Under the pieces are notes generated by a model that saw only the letters and a list, made by a program, of their open reading frames with translations, was not told the origin of the DNA and searched no databases. Shown here piece by piece: positions 34,334 to 43,231 of a stretch of DNA of 64,000 nucleotides (its first letter is position 1; the number at the start of each line of letters is the position of its first letter). The stretch covers positions 1 to 64,000 of the forward strand of contig NZ_LMJA01000007.1 in NCBI RefSeq assembly GCF_001428895.1, read 5' to 3'. The position numbers were made by a program, and so were the translations under genes. Source of the DNA: Mycobacterium sp. Root265 (GTDB lineage Bacteria > Actinomycetota > Actinomycetes > Mycobacteriales > Mycobacteriaceae).

Positions 34334-35188
34334 GTGTCTGACGATCTGCCACCCGACCATGTGATGGCGGCGTTTGGTCTGGCCGGCCTGTCGCCGGTTC
34401 CGCTGGGTTCCAGCTGGGAGGGCGGCTGGCGCTGCGGCGAGGTCGTGCTGTCGATGGTCGCCGACCACGCGCGCGCCGCCTGGTCGGCCAAGGTCCGCGA
34501 GACGCTGTTCGCCGACGGTATCCGGCTCGCCCGCCCGGTGCGCTCCACCGACGGGCGCTACGTGGTCGCCGGCTGGCGTGCCGACACCTTCGTGGCCGGC
34601 ACCCCCGAACCCCGGCACGACGAAGTGGTCTCCGCCGCGGTCCGGTTGCACGAGGCGACCGCGAAACTGGAGCGTCCGCGCTTCCTGACCCAGCCCCCGG
34701 TGGCGCCCTGGTCGGATGTCGACGTGTTCATCGCCGCCGACCGCGCCGCCTGGGAGGACCGACCCCTGCACGGGCTACCCCAGGGCGCGCGGCTGGCGCC
34801 CGGCTCGGCCGACGGCCAGAAGTCCGTGGAGCTGATCAACCAGCTCGCCGCGCTGCGCAAGCCGACCCGCAGCCCGAGCCAGCTGGTGCACGGAGATCTG
34901 TACGGCACAGTGCTTTTCGCCGGCACCGCGGCGCCGGGCATCACCGATATCACCCCGTACTGGCGGCCTGCCTCCTGGGCGGCCGGCGTGGTGGTCGTCG
35001 ACGCGCTCGCCTGGGGCGAGGCCGATGACGGCCTGGTCGAACGATGGAATCCGCTGCCGGAGTGGTCGCAGATGCTGTTGCGTGCCTTGATGTTCCGGCT
35101 TGCCGTGCATGCGCTGCATCCACGGTCGACGGCGTCGGCGTTCCCGGGTCTGGCCCGCACCGCGGCCCTGGTCCGGCTCGCGCTCTAG
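34334..35188 (+). CDS. TIGR02569-family conserved actinobacterial protein (Rv3205c-like)
   Basis: A 284-residue soluble protein corresponding to Rv3205c and the actinobacterial family TIGR02569. The overall pattern (GGWRCGEVVLSMV, RPVRSTDGRYVVAGWRADTF, then LVHGDLYGTVLFAGTAAPGITDITPYWRP) recalls an aminoglycoside-phosphotransferase/fructosamine-kinase-like fold. HGDLYG would stand in for the catalytic loop and DITPYW for the metal-binding region, but the canonical catalytic residues are not fully conserved. I infer a kinase-derived protein of unknown role. GTG at 34334 is chosen because TAGGCT (34321-34326) would start transcription at or next to it. Confidence 0.75.
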   Translation: MSDDLPPDHVMAAFGLAGLSPVPLGSSWEGGWRCGEVVLSMVADHARAAWSAKVRETLFADGIRLARPVRSTDGRYVVAGWRADTFVAGTPEPRHDEVVSAAVRLHEATAKLERPRFLTQPPVAPWSDVDVFIAADRAAWEDRPLHGLPQGARLAPGSADGQKSVELINQLAALRKPTRSPSQLVHGDLYGTVLFAGTAAPGITDITPYWRPASWAAGVVVVDALAWGEADDGLVERWNPLPEWSQMLLRALMFRLAVHALHPRSTASAFPGLARTAALVRLAL

Positions 35189-35204
35189 GCTCGCCTTCTT
35201 TCGG

Positions 35205-35262
35205 CGAGCAGACGCAAATGGCCCGTAAAGGCGCCTATTTTGGCACCATTTGTGTCTGCTCG
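35205..35262. repeat. Mycobacterial palindromic intergenic element (GAGCAGACGCAAA type)
   Basis: CGAGCAGACGCAAATGG (35205-35221) and CCATTTGTGTCTGCTCG (35246-35262) are inverted copies with one G-T change, around a 24-base loop containing GGCGCC. The GAGCAGACGCAAA core is, in my recollection, a recurrent intergenic palindrome in mycobacterial genomes. It sits between converging genes (the Rv3205c-like gene and the alkyltransferase-like gene), where it could also end transcription from both sides. Confidence 0.65.
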
Positions 35263-35265
35263 CGC

Positions 35266-35562
35266 CTAGAACGCGTGGCGGTACTCGCGCAGCGGCACCC
35301 GGCCGTCGACGGCCAGCACCCCCTCGGCGCGTAACCGCTCCAGCTGCCGGGTGGCCAGGTGCGGCGCCGGCCATCCGGAGGCCCGAATCACCCGGTGCCA
35401 CGGCAGATCCGAGGAATCGGTGCGCATGATCCACGCCACGATGCGTGGGCTGGACAACCCGGCCTCCTCAGCGAGATCGCCGTAGGTACTCACCCGCCCG
35501 GCCGGGATCCGGGCCACGAGCGCCCGCACCACCTCGACCTGATCCTCGGTGATCGGCGCCAC
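35266..35562 (-). CDS. Alkyltransferase-like DNA repair protein (ATL)
   Basis: A 98-residue protein made only of the O6-alkylguanine-DNA-alkyltransferase DNA-binding domain. The active-site motif PCHRV reads PWHRV here, so the acceptor cysteine is replaced by Trp, the hallmark of ATL proteins. These bind O6-alkylguanine without repairing it and hand the lesion to nucleotide excision repair. The VSTYGDLAEEAG and PRIVAWIMRTD segments form the helix-turn-helix. It corresponds to Rv3204. GTG at 35562 lies 2 bases after the lipV stop, so the two are co-transcribed. Confidence 0.92.
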   Translation of the reverse strand: MAPITEDQVEVVRALVARIPAGRVSTYGDLAEEAGLSSPRIVAWIMRTDSSDLPWHRVIRASGWPAPHLATRQLERLRAEGVLAVDGRVPLREYRHAF

Positions 35563-35564
35563 GC

Positions 35565-36356
35565 TCAGGCCAGGTGCCCGCGGATGATCGCTGCGGTCTC
35601 AGCGGGCAAAGCCTGGGCCACCATGTGGTCGCAGTCCACCTCGGCCACCGTGAAACTGTCACCGAGCGCGTCGCGCAGGGTGCCGATCAGGGTGTCGGTC
35701 GCATACGGGGGAGTGGTGCGGGTGGCCAGCATCAGCGTGGTCGGTGTTCCGCTGCGCGGCAACGGGATCGGCCGGGTCAGCTCGCTCCAGTAGGACATCG
35801 CCGCCGGGACGCTGATCCGCCAGCCCACGCGCCCGTTGGGCAACTCGATCAGGTGCTCGTCCAGTTCACGGGTCAACTCCTCGGGGAACGTGGCGGCCAC
35901 CTCGGCCCACGACCCGGACAGCTTGTCGGCGGTGGCCTCCTCGCGGTCGGGATAATCGGGGGAGGACAGCATCGCGTCGGCGATCTCGGCCATCCAGGCG
36001 CCGTCCAGCGCGACCGCCGGATCCAGCAACACCAGCGAGGAAACCAGATCGGGCCGGGTCGCGGCGAGGCTGAGCGCCACCGCGCCGCCGAACGAATGCC
36101 CGGCCACCAGGACCGGCCCGCCGCCCTCGGCGTCCAGCAGGGCGGCCAGCGCCGCCACGTTGGCCTCCACCGTCCACGGCGCCGCCCAGGTGGACCGGCC
36201 GTGCCCGATCAGATCCGGTGCCAGCACCGAGAACTCGGGCAGATACTCATTGGACAGCGTTTCCCAGCGCCGGCCGTGCCCGGTGAGCCCGTGCACGCCC
36301 AGGATCTGGGCCGGCCGGGACGGTCCGTAGCGGTAGGTGTGCAGGCGATCGGTCAC
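35565..36356 (-). CDS. lipV: Alpha/beta-hydrolase, LipV type
   Basis: A 263-residue alpha/beta-hydrolase. The oxyanion HGLTGHG segment is near the N-terminus, the nucleophile elbow is GHSFGG, and the catalytic His is probably in VDCDHMVAQ close to the C-terminus. It matches the Rv3203 family, named LipV for weak esterase activity; the natural substrate is unknown. GTG at 36356 gives a complete first beta-strand. It is upstream of the alkyltransferase-like gene on the same strand and divergent from adnA across 94 bases. Confidence 0.87.
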   Translation of the reverse strand: MTDRLHTYRYGPSRPAQILGVHGLTGHGRRWETLSNEYLPEFSVLAPDLIGHGRSTWAAPWTVEANVAALAALLDAEGGGPVLVAGHSFGGAVALSLAATRPDLVSSLVLLDPAVALDGAWMAEIADAMLSSPDYPDREEATADKLSGSWAEVAATFPEELTRELDEHLIELPNGRVGWRISVPAAMSYWSELTRPIPLPRSGTPTTLMLATRTTPPYATDTLIGTLRDALGDSFTVAEVDCDHMVAQALPAETAAIIRGHLA

Positions 36357-36450
36357 GCCTCGATCGTAGGTGCCACCGGACAGTGGGTGCCTGCCGGGCC
36401 GTCTGCGCTGGTCAGTGCGACTTGTCGGACCTCCCTGATCAAATGCTGAC

Positions 36451-39400
36451 ATGTCCGCGCCGCACACCGATCTCACCCCCGACGCGCTCACCACACCGGG
36501 TGTCCGCGGCACGGTGCGGGTGCTCGGCGGCGCCGGCACCGGCAAGAGCACGCTGCTCGTGGACACCGCGGTGGCCCACATCGCCGCCGGCGCGGACCCG
36601 GAAAGCGTTCTGCTGCTGACCGGTTCGGCCAAGCTCGGCGCGCAGGCCCGCGCCGCGATCACCGCAGCACTGCTCACCGCCGGTGCGCGCGGTGTGGTGC
36701 GCGAGCCGCTGGTCCGCACCGTGCACTCCTACGCCTTCGCGGTGCTGCGCCTGGCCGCGCAGCGCAACGGTGATCCGCCGCCGCGGCTGATCACCAGTGC
36801 TGAGCAGCACGGCATCATCCGAGAACTGCTCGCCGGCGATCTCGAGGACGGCGCCGATGGCTGGCCGGTATCGCTGCATCCGGCGCTGGGCACCGCCGGT
36901 TTCGCCACCGAACTGCGTGATCTGTTGGCGCGGTGCGCCGAACGCGGTGTGGACCCGGTCGCCCTGCAACGCCTCGGCAGGCTGTCGGCGCGCCCGGAAT
37001 GGGTGGCGGCGGGACGGTTCGCGGCCACCTACGAGCAGGTGATGTTGCTGCGTTCATCGGTCGGCATGGCCGCACCGCAGGCCACCGTGCCTGCGCTGGG
37101 CGCGGCCGAACTGGTCGGCGCCGCCCTGGATGCGCTGGCCCTGGATCCCGCCCTGCTGGCCGCCGAACGCGCCCGGGTCCGCGTTCTGCTGGTCGACGAT
37201 GCGCAGCAACTCGACCCACAGGCCGCGCTGCTGGTGCGGGTGCTGGCCGCCGGATCCGATCTCGCGGTGCTCGCCGGTGACCCGGATCAGGCCGTGTTCG
37301 GTTACCGCGGCGGCGATCCGGCGCTGCTGCGCACCGACACCCCGGCCGTCGTGCTCACCGAATCGCATCGGTGCTCGACGGCAGTGGCCGCCGCGGTCAC
37401 CGGGATCGCGCGTCGCCTACCCGGAGCCGACGGGCTGCGCGAGTTCACTGGGGCGCCCGGGCGGCCGGGTTCGGTGGCGGTCCGCATCGCGGCGTCCACA
37501 CACGCCGAGTCCACGCTCATCGCCGACGCACTGCGCCGCGCCCATCTGATCGACGGTGTGCCGTGGTCGCGGATGGCCGTCATCGTCCGCTCGGTGTCGC
37601 GGGTGGGCGCCGCGCTGGGCCGCACCCTGACCGCCTCCGGGGTTCCGGTCGATCTGCCCGGCACCGAAGCCGGCCTGGCGCAGCAGCCCGCGGTCCGCGC
37701 GCTGCTCATCGTGGCCGACGCGACCGCGAACGGGCTCACCGGCGCGGCCGCGATGGACCTGGTGACCGGACCCATCGGACGGGTCGACCCGGTGTCCCTG
37801 CGGCAGTTGCGTCGGGCTCTGCGCCGCACCTTCGGCCATCAGCAGGAGTTCTCCGAGCTGCTGGTGAAATCGGTGCAGCGCGTTCCCGACGGCCTGCCCG
37901 CCGATCTGGCGCGCTGCCTGCAACGTGTGCAGACGGTGCTGCGCGCGGCCAAACACAGCCACCGCGGCGGTGAAGACCCCCGGAACACGTTGTGGCAGGC
38001 CTGGAATCGCAGCGGTCTGCAGAAGCGTTGGGTCACCCAGGCCGACCGCGGCGGTGCCGGGAGTGCGGCCGCTGAACGCGATCTGGCGGCGGTCACGGCG
38101 CTGTTCGACATCGCCGACCAGTACGTCACCAATACCACCGGCGCGACGCTGAGCGGCCTGGTCGACCACGTCCACGCGCTGGAATTGCCGATCACCGGCA
38201 CCCGCCCGGACCGGGCCGACGCGGTGGCGATCTGCAGCCCGCACGCCGCACTGGAACGGGACTGGGACTTTGTGGTGCTGGCCGGACTTCAGGAAGGGTT
38301 GTGGCCCAACACCGTTCCCCGCGGCGGGGTGCTCGGCACCCAGCACCTGGTCGACGTGCTCGACGGCGTGACCGGTTCCGACGGCCCGACGGCCCGGGTG
38401 TCGACCCGGGCGCCGTTGCTGGCAGAGGAGCGCAGGCTGCTGATCGCCGCGATGGGCCGCGCCCGTGACCGCCTGCTGGTGACCGCCGTCGACAGTGACA
38501 CCGGCGATGCCGCGATGCTGCCCTCACCGTTCTGCGCCGAGCTCGCCGCCCTGGCCACCGAGGATCCGGACACCGGCGACGAGCGAGAGATCGTGCCGGC
38601 GCCGCGGGTGCTGACGCCGGCCGCGCTGGTGGGCCGGCTACGGGCCGTGGTGTGCGCCCCCGAGGGCGACGTCGAGGCCGACGCCAAGGCATGTGCGGCA
38701 ACGCAGTTGGCCAGGCTCGCCGAGGCGGGTGTGCCCGGCGCGGACCCGTCGTTGTGGCAGGACCGTACCGAACCCTCGACGTCCGAGCCGCTGTGGTCGG
38801 GGGATGACCACGTGAGCACGCTGTCGCCGTCCACGTTGCAGACCCTGACGGACTGTCCGCTGCGCTGGCTGCTGGAACGCCACGGCGGGTCCGACAGCCG
38901 CGATGTGCGCTCCGCGGTCGGCACATTGGTGCACGCGCTGGTGTCGGACTCGACCAGGACCGAGAGCCAGATGCTTGCCGAGCTGGAGAGCGTCTGGGCC
39001 GGGATGCCCTACGAATCACAGTGGTACGCCGACAACGAACTGGCCCGCCACGGGGCCATGCTCTCGGCGTTCGCGCAGTGGCGCCAATCCACCCGCGACC
39101 AGTTCAGCGAGGTCGGCACCGAGGTCGCCGTCGACGGTATGGTGGCCCCCGGCGTGCGGGTGCGCGGACGCATCGACCGCCTGGAGCGGGACAACGCCGA
39201 CCGGCTGGTGATCGTCGACGTCAAGACCGGCAAGAGCCCGGCGACCAAGGACGACGCCCAGCGCCACGCCCAGTTGGCGATGTATCAGCTCGCCGTCGCC
39301 GAGGGTGTGCTGCCCGACGGCGACGAGCCCGGCGGCGGGCTGCTGGTCTACCCGGCCAAGACGACCGCCAGTGGAGTCACCGAACGCACCCAGGATGCGC

Positions 39401-39555
39401 TGACCGCCGACACGGCCCAGCAGTGGCGCGATACCGTTACCGCGGCGGCCGCAGCGACGCAGGGCCCGCAGTTCGTCGCGCGCGCCAACGACGGGTGCGG
39501 ACACTGCCCGGTGCGTGCCATCTGCCCCGCCCAGAACCCGGAAGGCCGGTCGTGA
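36451..39555 (+). CDS. adnA: AdnA, helicase-nuclease subunit of the AdnAB DNA end resection motor
   Basis: A 1034-residue UvrD-like motor fused to a RecB-type nuclease. Walker A is GGAGTGKST near residue 30, and VDDAQQLDPQAALL holds motif II. The C-terminal nuclease domain has D923 and K925 in IVDVKTGK. Four cysteines flanking it (C802, C1016, C1019, C1025) are placed like the Fe-S cluster of AddB-type nucleases. AdnAB is the mycobacterial double-strand-break resection machine, driven mainly by AdnB's ATPase. The gene overlaps adnB (GTGA). The ATG at 36451 is used; an ATG 8 bases earlier is out of frame. Confidence 0.94.
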   Translation: MSAPHTDLTPDALTTPGVRGTVRVLGGAGTGKSTLLVDTAVAHIAAGADPESVLLLTGSAKLGAQARAAITAALLTAGARGVVREPLVRTVHSYAFAVLRLAAQRNGDPPPRLITSAEQHGIIRELLAGDLEDGADGWPVSLHPALGTAGFATELRDLLARCAERGVDPVALQRLGRLSARPEWVAAGRFAATYEQVMLLRSSVGMAAPQATVPALGAAELVGAALDALALDPALLAAERARVRVLLVDDAQQLDPQAALLVRVLAAGSDLAVLAGDPDQAVFGYRGGDPALLRTDTPAVVLTESHRCSTAVAAAVTGIARRLPGADGLREFTGAPGRPGSVAVRIAASTHAESTLIADALRRAHLIDGVPWSRMAVIVRSVSRVGAALGRTLTASGVPVDLPGTEAGLAQQPAVRALLIVADATANGLTGAAAMDLVTGPIGRVDPVSLRQLRRALRRTFGHQQEFSELLVKSVQRVPDGLPADLARCLQRVQTVLRAAKHSHRGGEDPRNTLWQAWNRSGLQKRWVTQADRGGAGSAAAERDLAAVTALFDIADQYVTNTTGATLSGLVDHVHALELPITGTRPDRADAVAICSPHAALERDWDFVVLAGLQEGLWPNTVPRGGVLGTQHLVDVLDGVTGSDGPTARVSTRAPLLAEERRLLIAAMGRARDRLLVTAVDSDTGDAAMLPSPFCAELAALATEDPDTGDEREIVPAPRVLTPAALVGRLRAVVCAPEGDVEADAKACAATQLARLAEAGVPGADPSLWQDRTEPSTSEPLWSGDDHVSTLSPSTLQTLTDCPLRWLLERHGGSDSRDVRSAVGTLVHALVSDSTRTESQMLAELESVWAGMPYESQWYADNELARHGAMLSAFAQWRQSTRDQFSEVGTEVAVDGMVAPGVRVRGRIDRLERDNADRLVIVDVKTGKSPATKDDAQRHAQLAMYQLAVAEGVLPDGDEPGGGLLVYPAKTTASGVTERTQDALTADTAQQWRDTVTAAAAATQGPQFVARANDGCGHCPVRAICPAQNPEGRS

Positions 39556-42500
39556 TCGCCCAGCAGCAGTACAGCCCGGCCGAGCTGTCCGAGGCGCTGG
39601 GGCTGTTCGCACCAACCACCGAACAGGCCGCGGTGATCGCCGCGCCGCCGGGCCCACTGGTCGTCATCGCCGGCGCCGGCGCCGGCAAGACCGAAACGAT
39701 GGCCGCCCGGGTGGTCTGGCTGGTGGCCAACGGATATGCCCGGCCCAGTGAGGTTCTCGGCCTCACCTTCACCCGCAAGGCCGCCGGTCAGCTGCTGCGC
39801 CGGGTCCGCACCCGGCTGGCGCGACTGGCCGGCACCGGCATCGGCCGCGACATCCGGGCCGAGGACCCGCCCACCATCAGCACCTACCACGCCTTCGCCG
39901 GGGCGCTGCTGCGCGATCACGGGCTGCTGCTCCCGGTCGAGCCCGATACCCGACTGATCGGCGCAACCGAGTTGTGGCAGTTCGCCTTCCGGGTGGTCTG
40001 CGATCACCCGCGGGTCCTGGACACCGAGAAATCGCCGGCCGCGGTCACCGCCATGGTGCTGCGACTGGCCGGTGCGCTGTCCGAGCATCTGGTCGACACC
40101 GCCGCACTGCTGGACACCCACACCGAGCTGGAACGCCTCATCCACCACCTGCCCGCCGGTGGCAGCCGTGCCGATCGCGGGCCGGCGCAATGGCTGCTCA
40201 AGTTGCTTGCCACCCAGAACGAACGCACCGAACTGGTGCCGCTCATCGACGAACTGCACCGCCGCATGCGGGCAGAGAAGGTGATGGACTTCGGCGCCCA
40301 GATGTCGGCGGCCGCCCGGTTGGCGGTGGCCGCACCACAGGTCGGTGCCCAGCTCCGGCAGCGCTACCGGGTGGTGTTACTCGACGAATACCAGGACACC
40401 GGGCACGCCCAGCGCATCGCGCTGTCATCGCTGTTCGGTGGCGGCGTCGACGACGAGCTGGCGCTGACCGCGGTCGGCGACCCCATCCAGTCCATCTACG
40501 GCTGGCGCGGGGCGTCGGCGACCAACCTGCCGCGGTTCGCCACCGACTTTCCGCACGCCGACGGCAGCCCGGCGCCCACCCTGGAACTGCGCACCAGCTG
40601 GCGCAACCCGCCCGAGGCGCTGCACCTGGCGAACGCGGTGTCCGAGCAGGCCCGCACGCGGTCGGTGAGCGTACGGGAACTGCTGCCCCGACCGGACGCC
40701 GAACCGGGCACCATCCGCGCCGCCCTGCTGTCCGACGTTGTCGCCGAACGCAATTGGGTGGCCGATCAGGTGGCCACCCGCTACCGGGCCACCCCGACGC
40801 CGCCGACCGCCGCGGTCCTGGTCCGGCGCAACGCCGACGCGGCGCCGATGGCCGAGGCGCTGACCGCCCGTGGCATCCCCGTCGAAGTGGTCGGGCTGGC
40901 CGGGCTGCTGGCGATCCCCGAGGTCGCCGACGTGGTCGCCATGCTGCGCCTGGTGGTCGACCCGACCGGCGGCGCGGCTGCCATGCGGGTGCTGACCGGG
41001 CCGCGCTGGCGGCTGGGCGCCCGCGACATCGCGGCGCTGTGGCAGCGCGCCGTCGACCTCGACGTGCCCGCGCCCGGGCAGCTGGGCACCATGGAACGCA
41101 TCGTGGCTCAGGCGGCGCCCGACGCGGACACCGCCTGCCTGGCAGACGCCATCTGCGATCCCGGCCCGACCGAGCTGTACTCGGCCCCCGGGTATGCGCG
41201 CATCGTCGCACTCGGTCGCGAACTCACCGGTCTGCGTGCCCATCTGACGTATCCACTGCCCGAGCTGATCGCCGAGATACGGCGGGTGCTCGGCGTCGAC
41301 GTGGAAGTCCGAGCGGCCCGCCCGGTGCCCGCGGGCTGGGGCGGCACCGAGCACCTGGATGCCTTCGCTGACGTGGTGGCCGACTTCGCCGCCCGCTCCG
41401 ATGGTGCACCGGCCGGGTTGCTGGCCTACCTGGATGTCGCCGCGGACGTGGAGAACGGGCTGGCGCCGGCGGAGGTGACGGTCTCGACCGACCGGGTGCA
41501 GATCCTCACCGTGCACGCCGCCAAGGGCCTGGAATGGGAAGTGGTGGCCGTGCCGCATCTGAGTGGTCGGGTGTTCCCGTCCACCGCGATGGCCCGCACC
41601 TGGCTCAGCGACGCGGGGGACCTGCCGCCGCTGCTGCGCGGGGACAGAGCCACCGTTTCCGAGCATGGGGTACCGGTGCTGGACACCTCTGATGTCAACG
41701 ACCGGAAGACGTTGTCCGACAAGATCGCCGATCACAAGGACATGCTGGCGCAGCGCCGCGGGGACGAAGAACGGCGGCTGCTGTACGTGGCGCTGACCCG
41801 CTCGGAGGACACCTTGCTGCTCTCCGGGCACCACTGGGGCCCCACCGAGGCCAAACCCCGCGGGCCCTCGGAGTTCCTGCTGGAACTCAAGGCCATCATC
41901 GACGCCTCGGTGGATGCCGGGCAGCCCTGCGGCGTCATCGACGAATGGGTGCCCGACCCGCCCGACGGTGAGCCGAACCCGTTGCGCGGCAGCATCGTCG
42001 AAGCGACATGGCCGGTTCCGGCGGCCGGTGGTCGCCACGCCGATGTCGAGCGGGGCGCCGCCCTGGTCGCCCAAGCCGCCGAAGGAACCGTCGGGTCGGC
42101 GTTCGATCCCGAGGACTGGGCGGCCGACGTCGACGCGTTGCTCGCCGAGCGGGAGCGCGCCGCCGAGCAGGCCCCGGTCGAGTTGCCCGGGCAACTCTCG
42201 GTGAGCACCCTGGTCGATCTGGGCAAGGATCCCGCGGCCGCCCGGCAGCGGCTACGCCGCAGGCTGCCGGCGCGGCCAGATCCACATGCCCTGTTGGGCA
42301 CCGCATTCCACGAGTGGGTGCAGCGCTACTTCCACGCGGAACGGCTGTTCGATCTGGACGATCTGCCCGGTGCGGTGGACGGTGACACCGGACGGCTACA
42401 TGCCGAAGAGCTGGCCGATCTGCAGGCCGCGTTCGCGTCCTCGCCCTGGGCGTCGCGCACCCCGATCGACGTCGAGGTGCCCTTCGACATGATCCTCGAC

Positions 42501-42800
42501 GGGCCGCGCGCCACCGTGGTGCGCGGCCGCATCGACGCCGTCTTCGCCGAACCCGACGGCGGCGCGGTGGTCGTCGACTGGAAGACCGGTGAGCTACCGA
42601 GCACTCCGGAGACCCAGCGCCACGCCGCGATACAGCTCGCCGTGTACCGGCTGGCGTGGGCGGGCCTGCAGGGGTGCCCGGTGGAGTCGGTGCGGGCCGC
42701 GTTCCACTACGTGCGCAGCGGGGTGACCGTCATGCCGGACACGCTGCCCGACGAGCAGGAACTCGCCGGGTTGTTGAAGGACGCTCAGGCGCTGCGATAG
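39552..42800 (+). CDS. adnB: AdnB, main motor-nuclease subunit of AdnAB
   Basis: A 1082-residue SF1A helicase-nuclease. Motifs: Walker A GAGAGKTETM near residue 40, the motif Ia region LTFTRKAAGQLLRRVR, DEYQDT (motif II), GDPIQSIYGWRGA (motif III), [12 protein letters not shown] (motif V) and YVALTRSEDTL (motif VI). The C-terminal RecB-like nuclease has AFHEWVQRYF, GRIDAVF and VVDWKTG with the catalytic D/K pair. AdnB is the lead ATPase of the heterodimer. GTG at 39552 overlaps the adnA stop. The last 16 bases overlap the end of the converging DoxX-like gene. Confidence 0.94.
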   Translation: MIAQQQYSPAELSEALGLFAPTTEQAAVIAAPPGPLVVIAGAGAGKTETMAARVVWLVANGYARPSEVLGLTFTRKAAGQLLRRVRTRLARLAGTGIGRDIRAEDPPTISTYHAFAGALLRDHGLLLPVEPDTRLIGATELWQFAFRVVCDHPRVLDTEKSPAAVTAMVLRLAGALSEHLVDTAALLDTHTELERLIHHLPAGGSRADRGPAQWLLKLLATQNERTELVPLIDELHRRMRAEKVMDFGAQMSAAARLAVAAPQVGAQLRQRYRVVLLDEYQDTGHAQRIALSSLFGGGVDDELALTAVGDPIQSIYGWRGASATNLPRFATDFPHADGSPAPTLELRTSWRNPPEALHLANAVSEQARTRSVSVRELLPRPDAEPGTIRAALLSDVVAERNWVADQVATRYRATPTPPTAAVLVRRNADAAPMAEALTARGIPVEVVGLAGLLAIPEVADVVAMLRLVVDPTGGAAAMRVLTGPRWRLGARDIAALWQRAVDLDVPAPGQLGTMERIVAQAAPDADTACLADAICDPGPTELYSAPGYARIVALGRELTGLRAHLTYPLPELIAEIRRVLGVDVEVRAARPVPAGWGGTEHLDAFADVVADFAARSDGAPAGLLAYLDVAADVENGLAPAEVTVSTDRVQILTVHAAKGLEWEVVAVPHLSGRVFPSTAMARTWLSDAGDLPPLLRGDRATVSEHGVPVLDTSDVNDRKTLSDKIADHKDMLAQRRGDEERRLLYVALTRSEDTLLLSGHHWGPTEAKPRGPSEFLLELKAIIDASVDAGQPCGVIDEWVPDPPDGEPNPLRGSIVEATWPVPAAGGRHADVERGAALVAQAAEGTVGSAFDPEDWAADVDALLAERERAAEQAPVELPGQLSVSTLVDLGKDPAAARQRLRRRLPARPDPHALLGTAFHEWVQRYFHAERLFDLDDLPGAVDGDTGRLHAEELADLQAAFASSPWASRTPIDVEVPFDMILDGPRATVVRGRIDAVFAEPDGGAVVVDWKTGELPSTPETQRHAAIQLAVYRLAWAGLQGCPVESVRAAFHYVRSGVTVMPDTLPDEQELAGLLKDAQALR

Positions 42801-43189
42801 ATCTTGTAGGCCTGGGTGATCATCGGGACCTGCAGCGGCAGCCGGGCGACCGCGCCGATGCGCATCCAGACGGGCTTGGCCGGCTCTTGGGACCACAGGC
42901 GCACCATGTTGACGTTGGCGGGAAACACCCCGAGGAACAGCGCGATCGAGGCCAGTGCGCCGAACTTGCGGGTTTTCGGCGCGATCAGCAGCGCACCCGC
43001 GGCGACCTCGGCGACACCGGAGGCGTGCGTGTAGAAGCGGGCACTGCCGGGCAGCTCGGTGGGCACGATGGTGTCGAACGGCTTGGGCGCCACGAAATGC
43101 AGGACGCCCATGCCGACGAGCCATCCACCCATCTTCACGGCACGGCTGGCAGCTGCTTGCTTCTGATCTCCGGATGCGGGGCTTGTCAT
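42785..43189 (-). CDS. DoxX-like membrane protein
   Basis: A 134-residue protein with about four membrane segments: one near 20-36, one around 57-70, one near 75-92 and a last weakly hydrophobic one at about 108-125. The GVLHFVAPKPFDTIVPTELPG and SGVAEVAAGALLIAP segments are characteristic of DoxX/DUF-type small membrane proteins found widely in actinobacteria. In M. tuberculosis a DoxX-containing complex links a membrane protein to thiosulfate metabolism, but this is a different subfamily and I assign no function. The ATG at 43189 is used. It is divergent from the potassium-channel gene and its stop lies within the end of adnB. Confidence 0.78.
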   Translation of the reverse strand: MTSPASGDQKQAAASRAVKMGGWLVGMGVLHFVAPKPFDTIVPTELPGSARFYTHASGVAEVAAGALLIAPKTRKFGALASIALFLGVFPANVNMVRLWSQEPAKPVWMRIGAVARLPLQVPMITQAYKIYRSA

Positions 43190-43231
43190 GGTTACATTGT
43201 GACGTGCCCACCCCGTCCCGATCGGTGATAC

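Noticed and set aside
42785-43189. DoxX-like gene as a shadow of the adnB end
   Set aside because: Kept as a real gene: only 16 bases overlap, it has coherent membrane segments and its own ATG, and the opposite frame is not coding beyond 42800.
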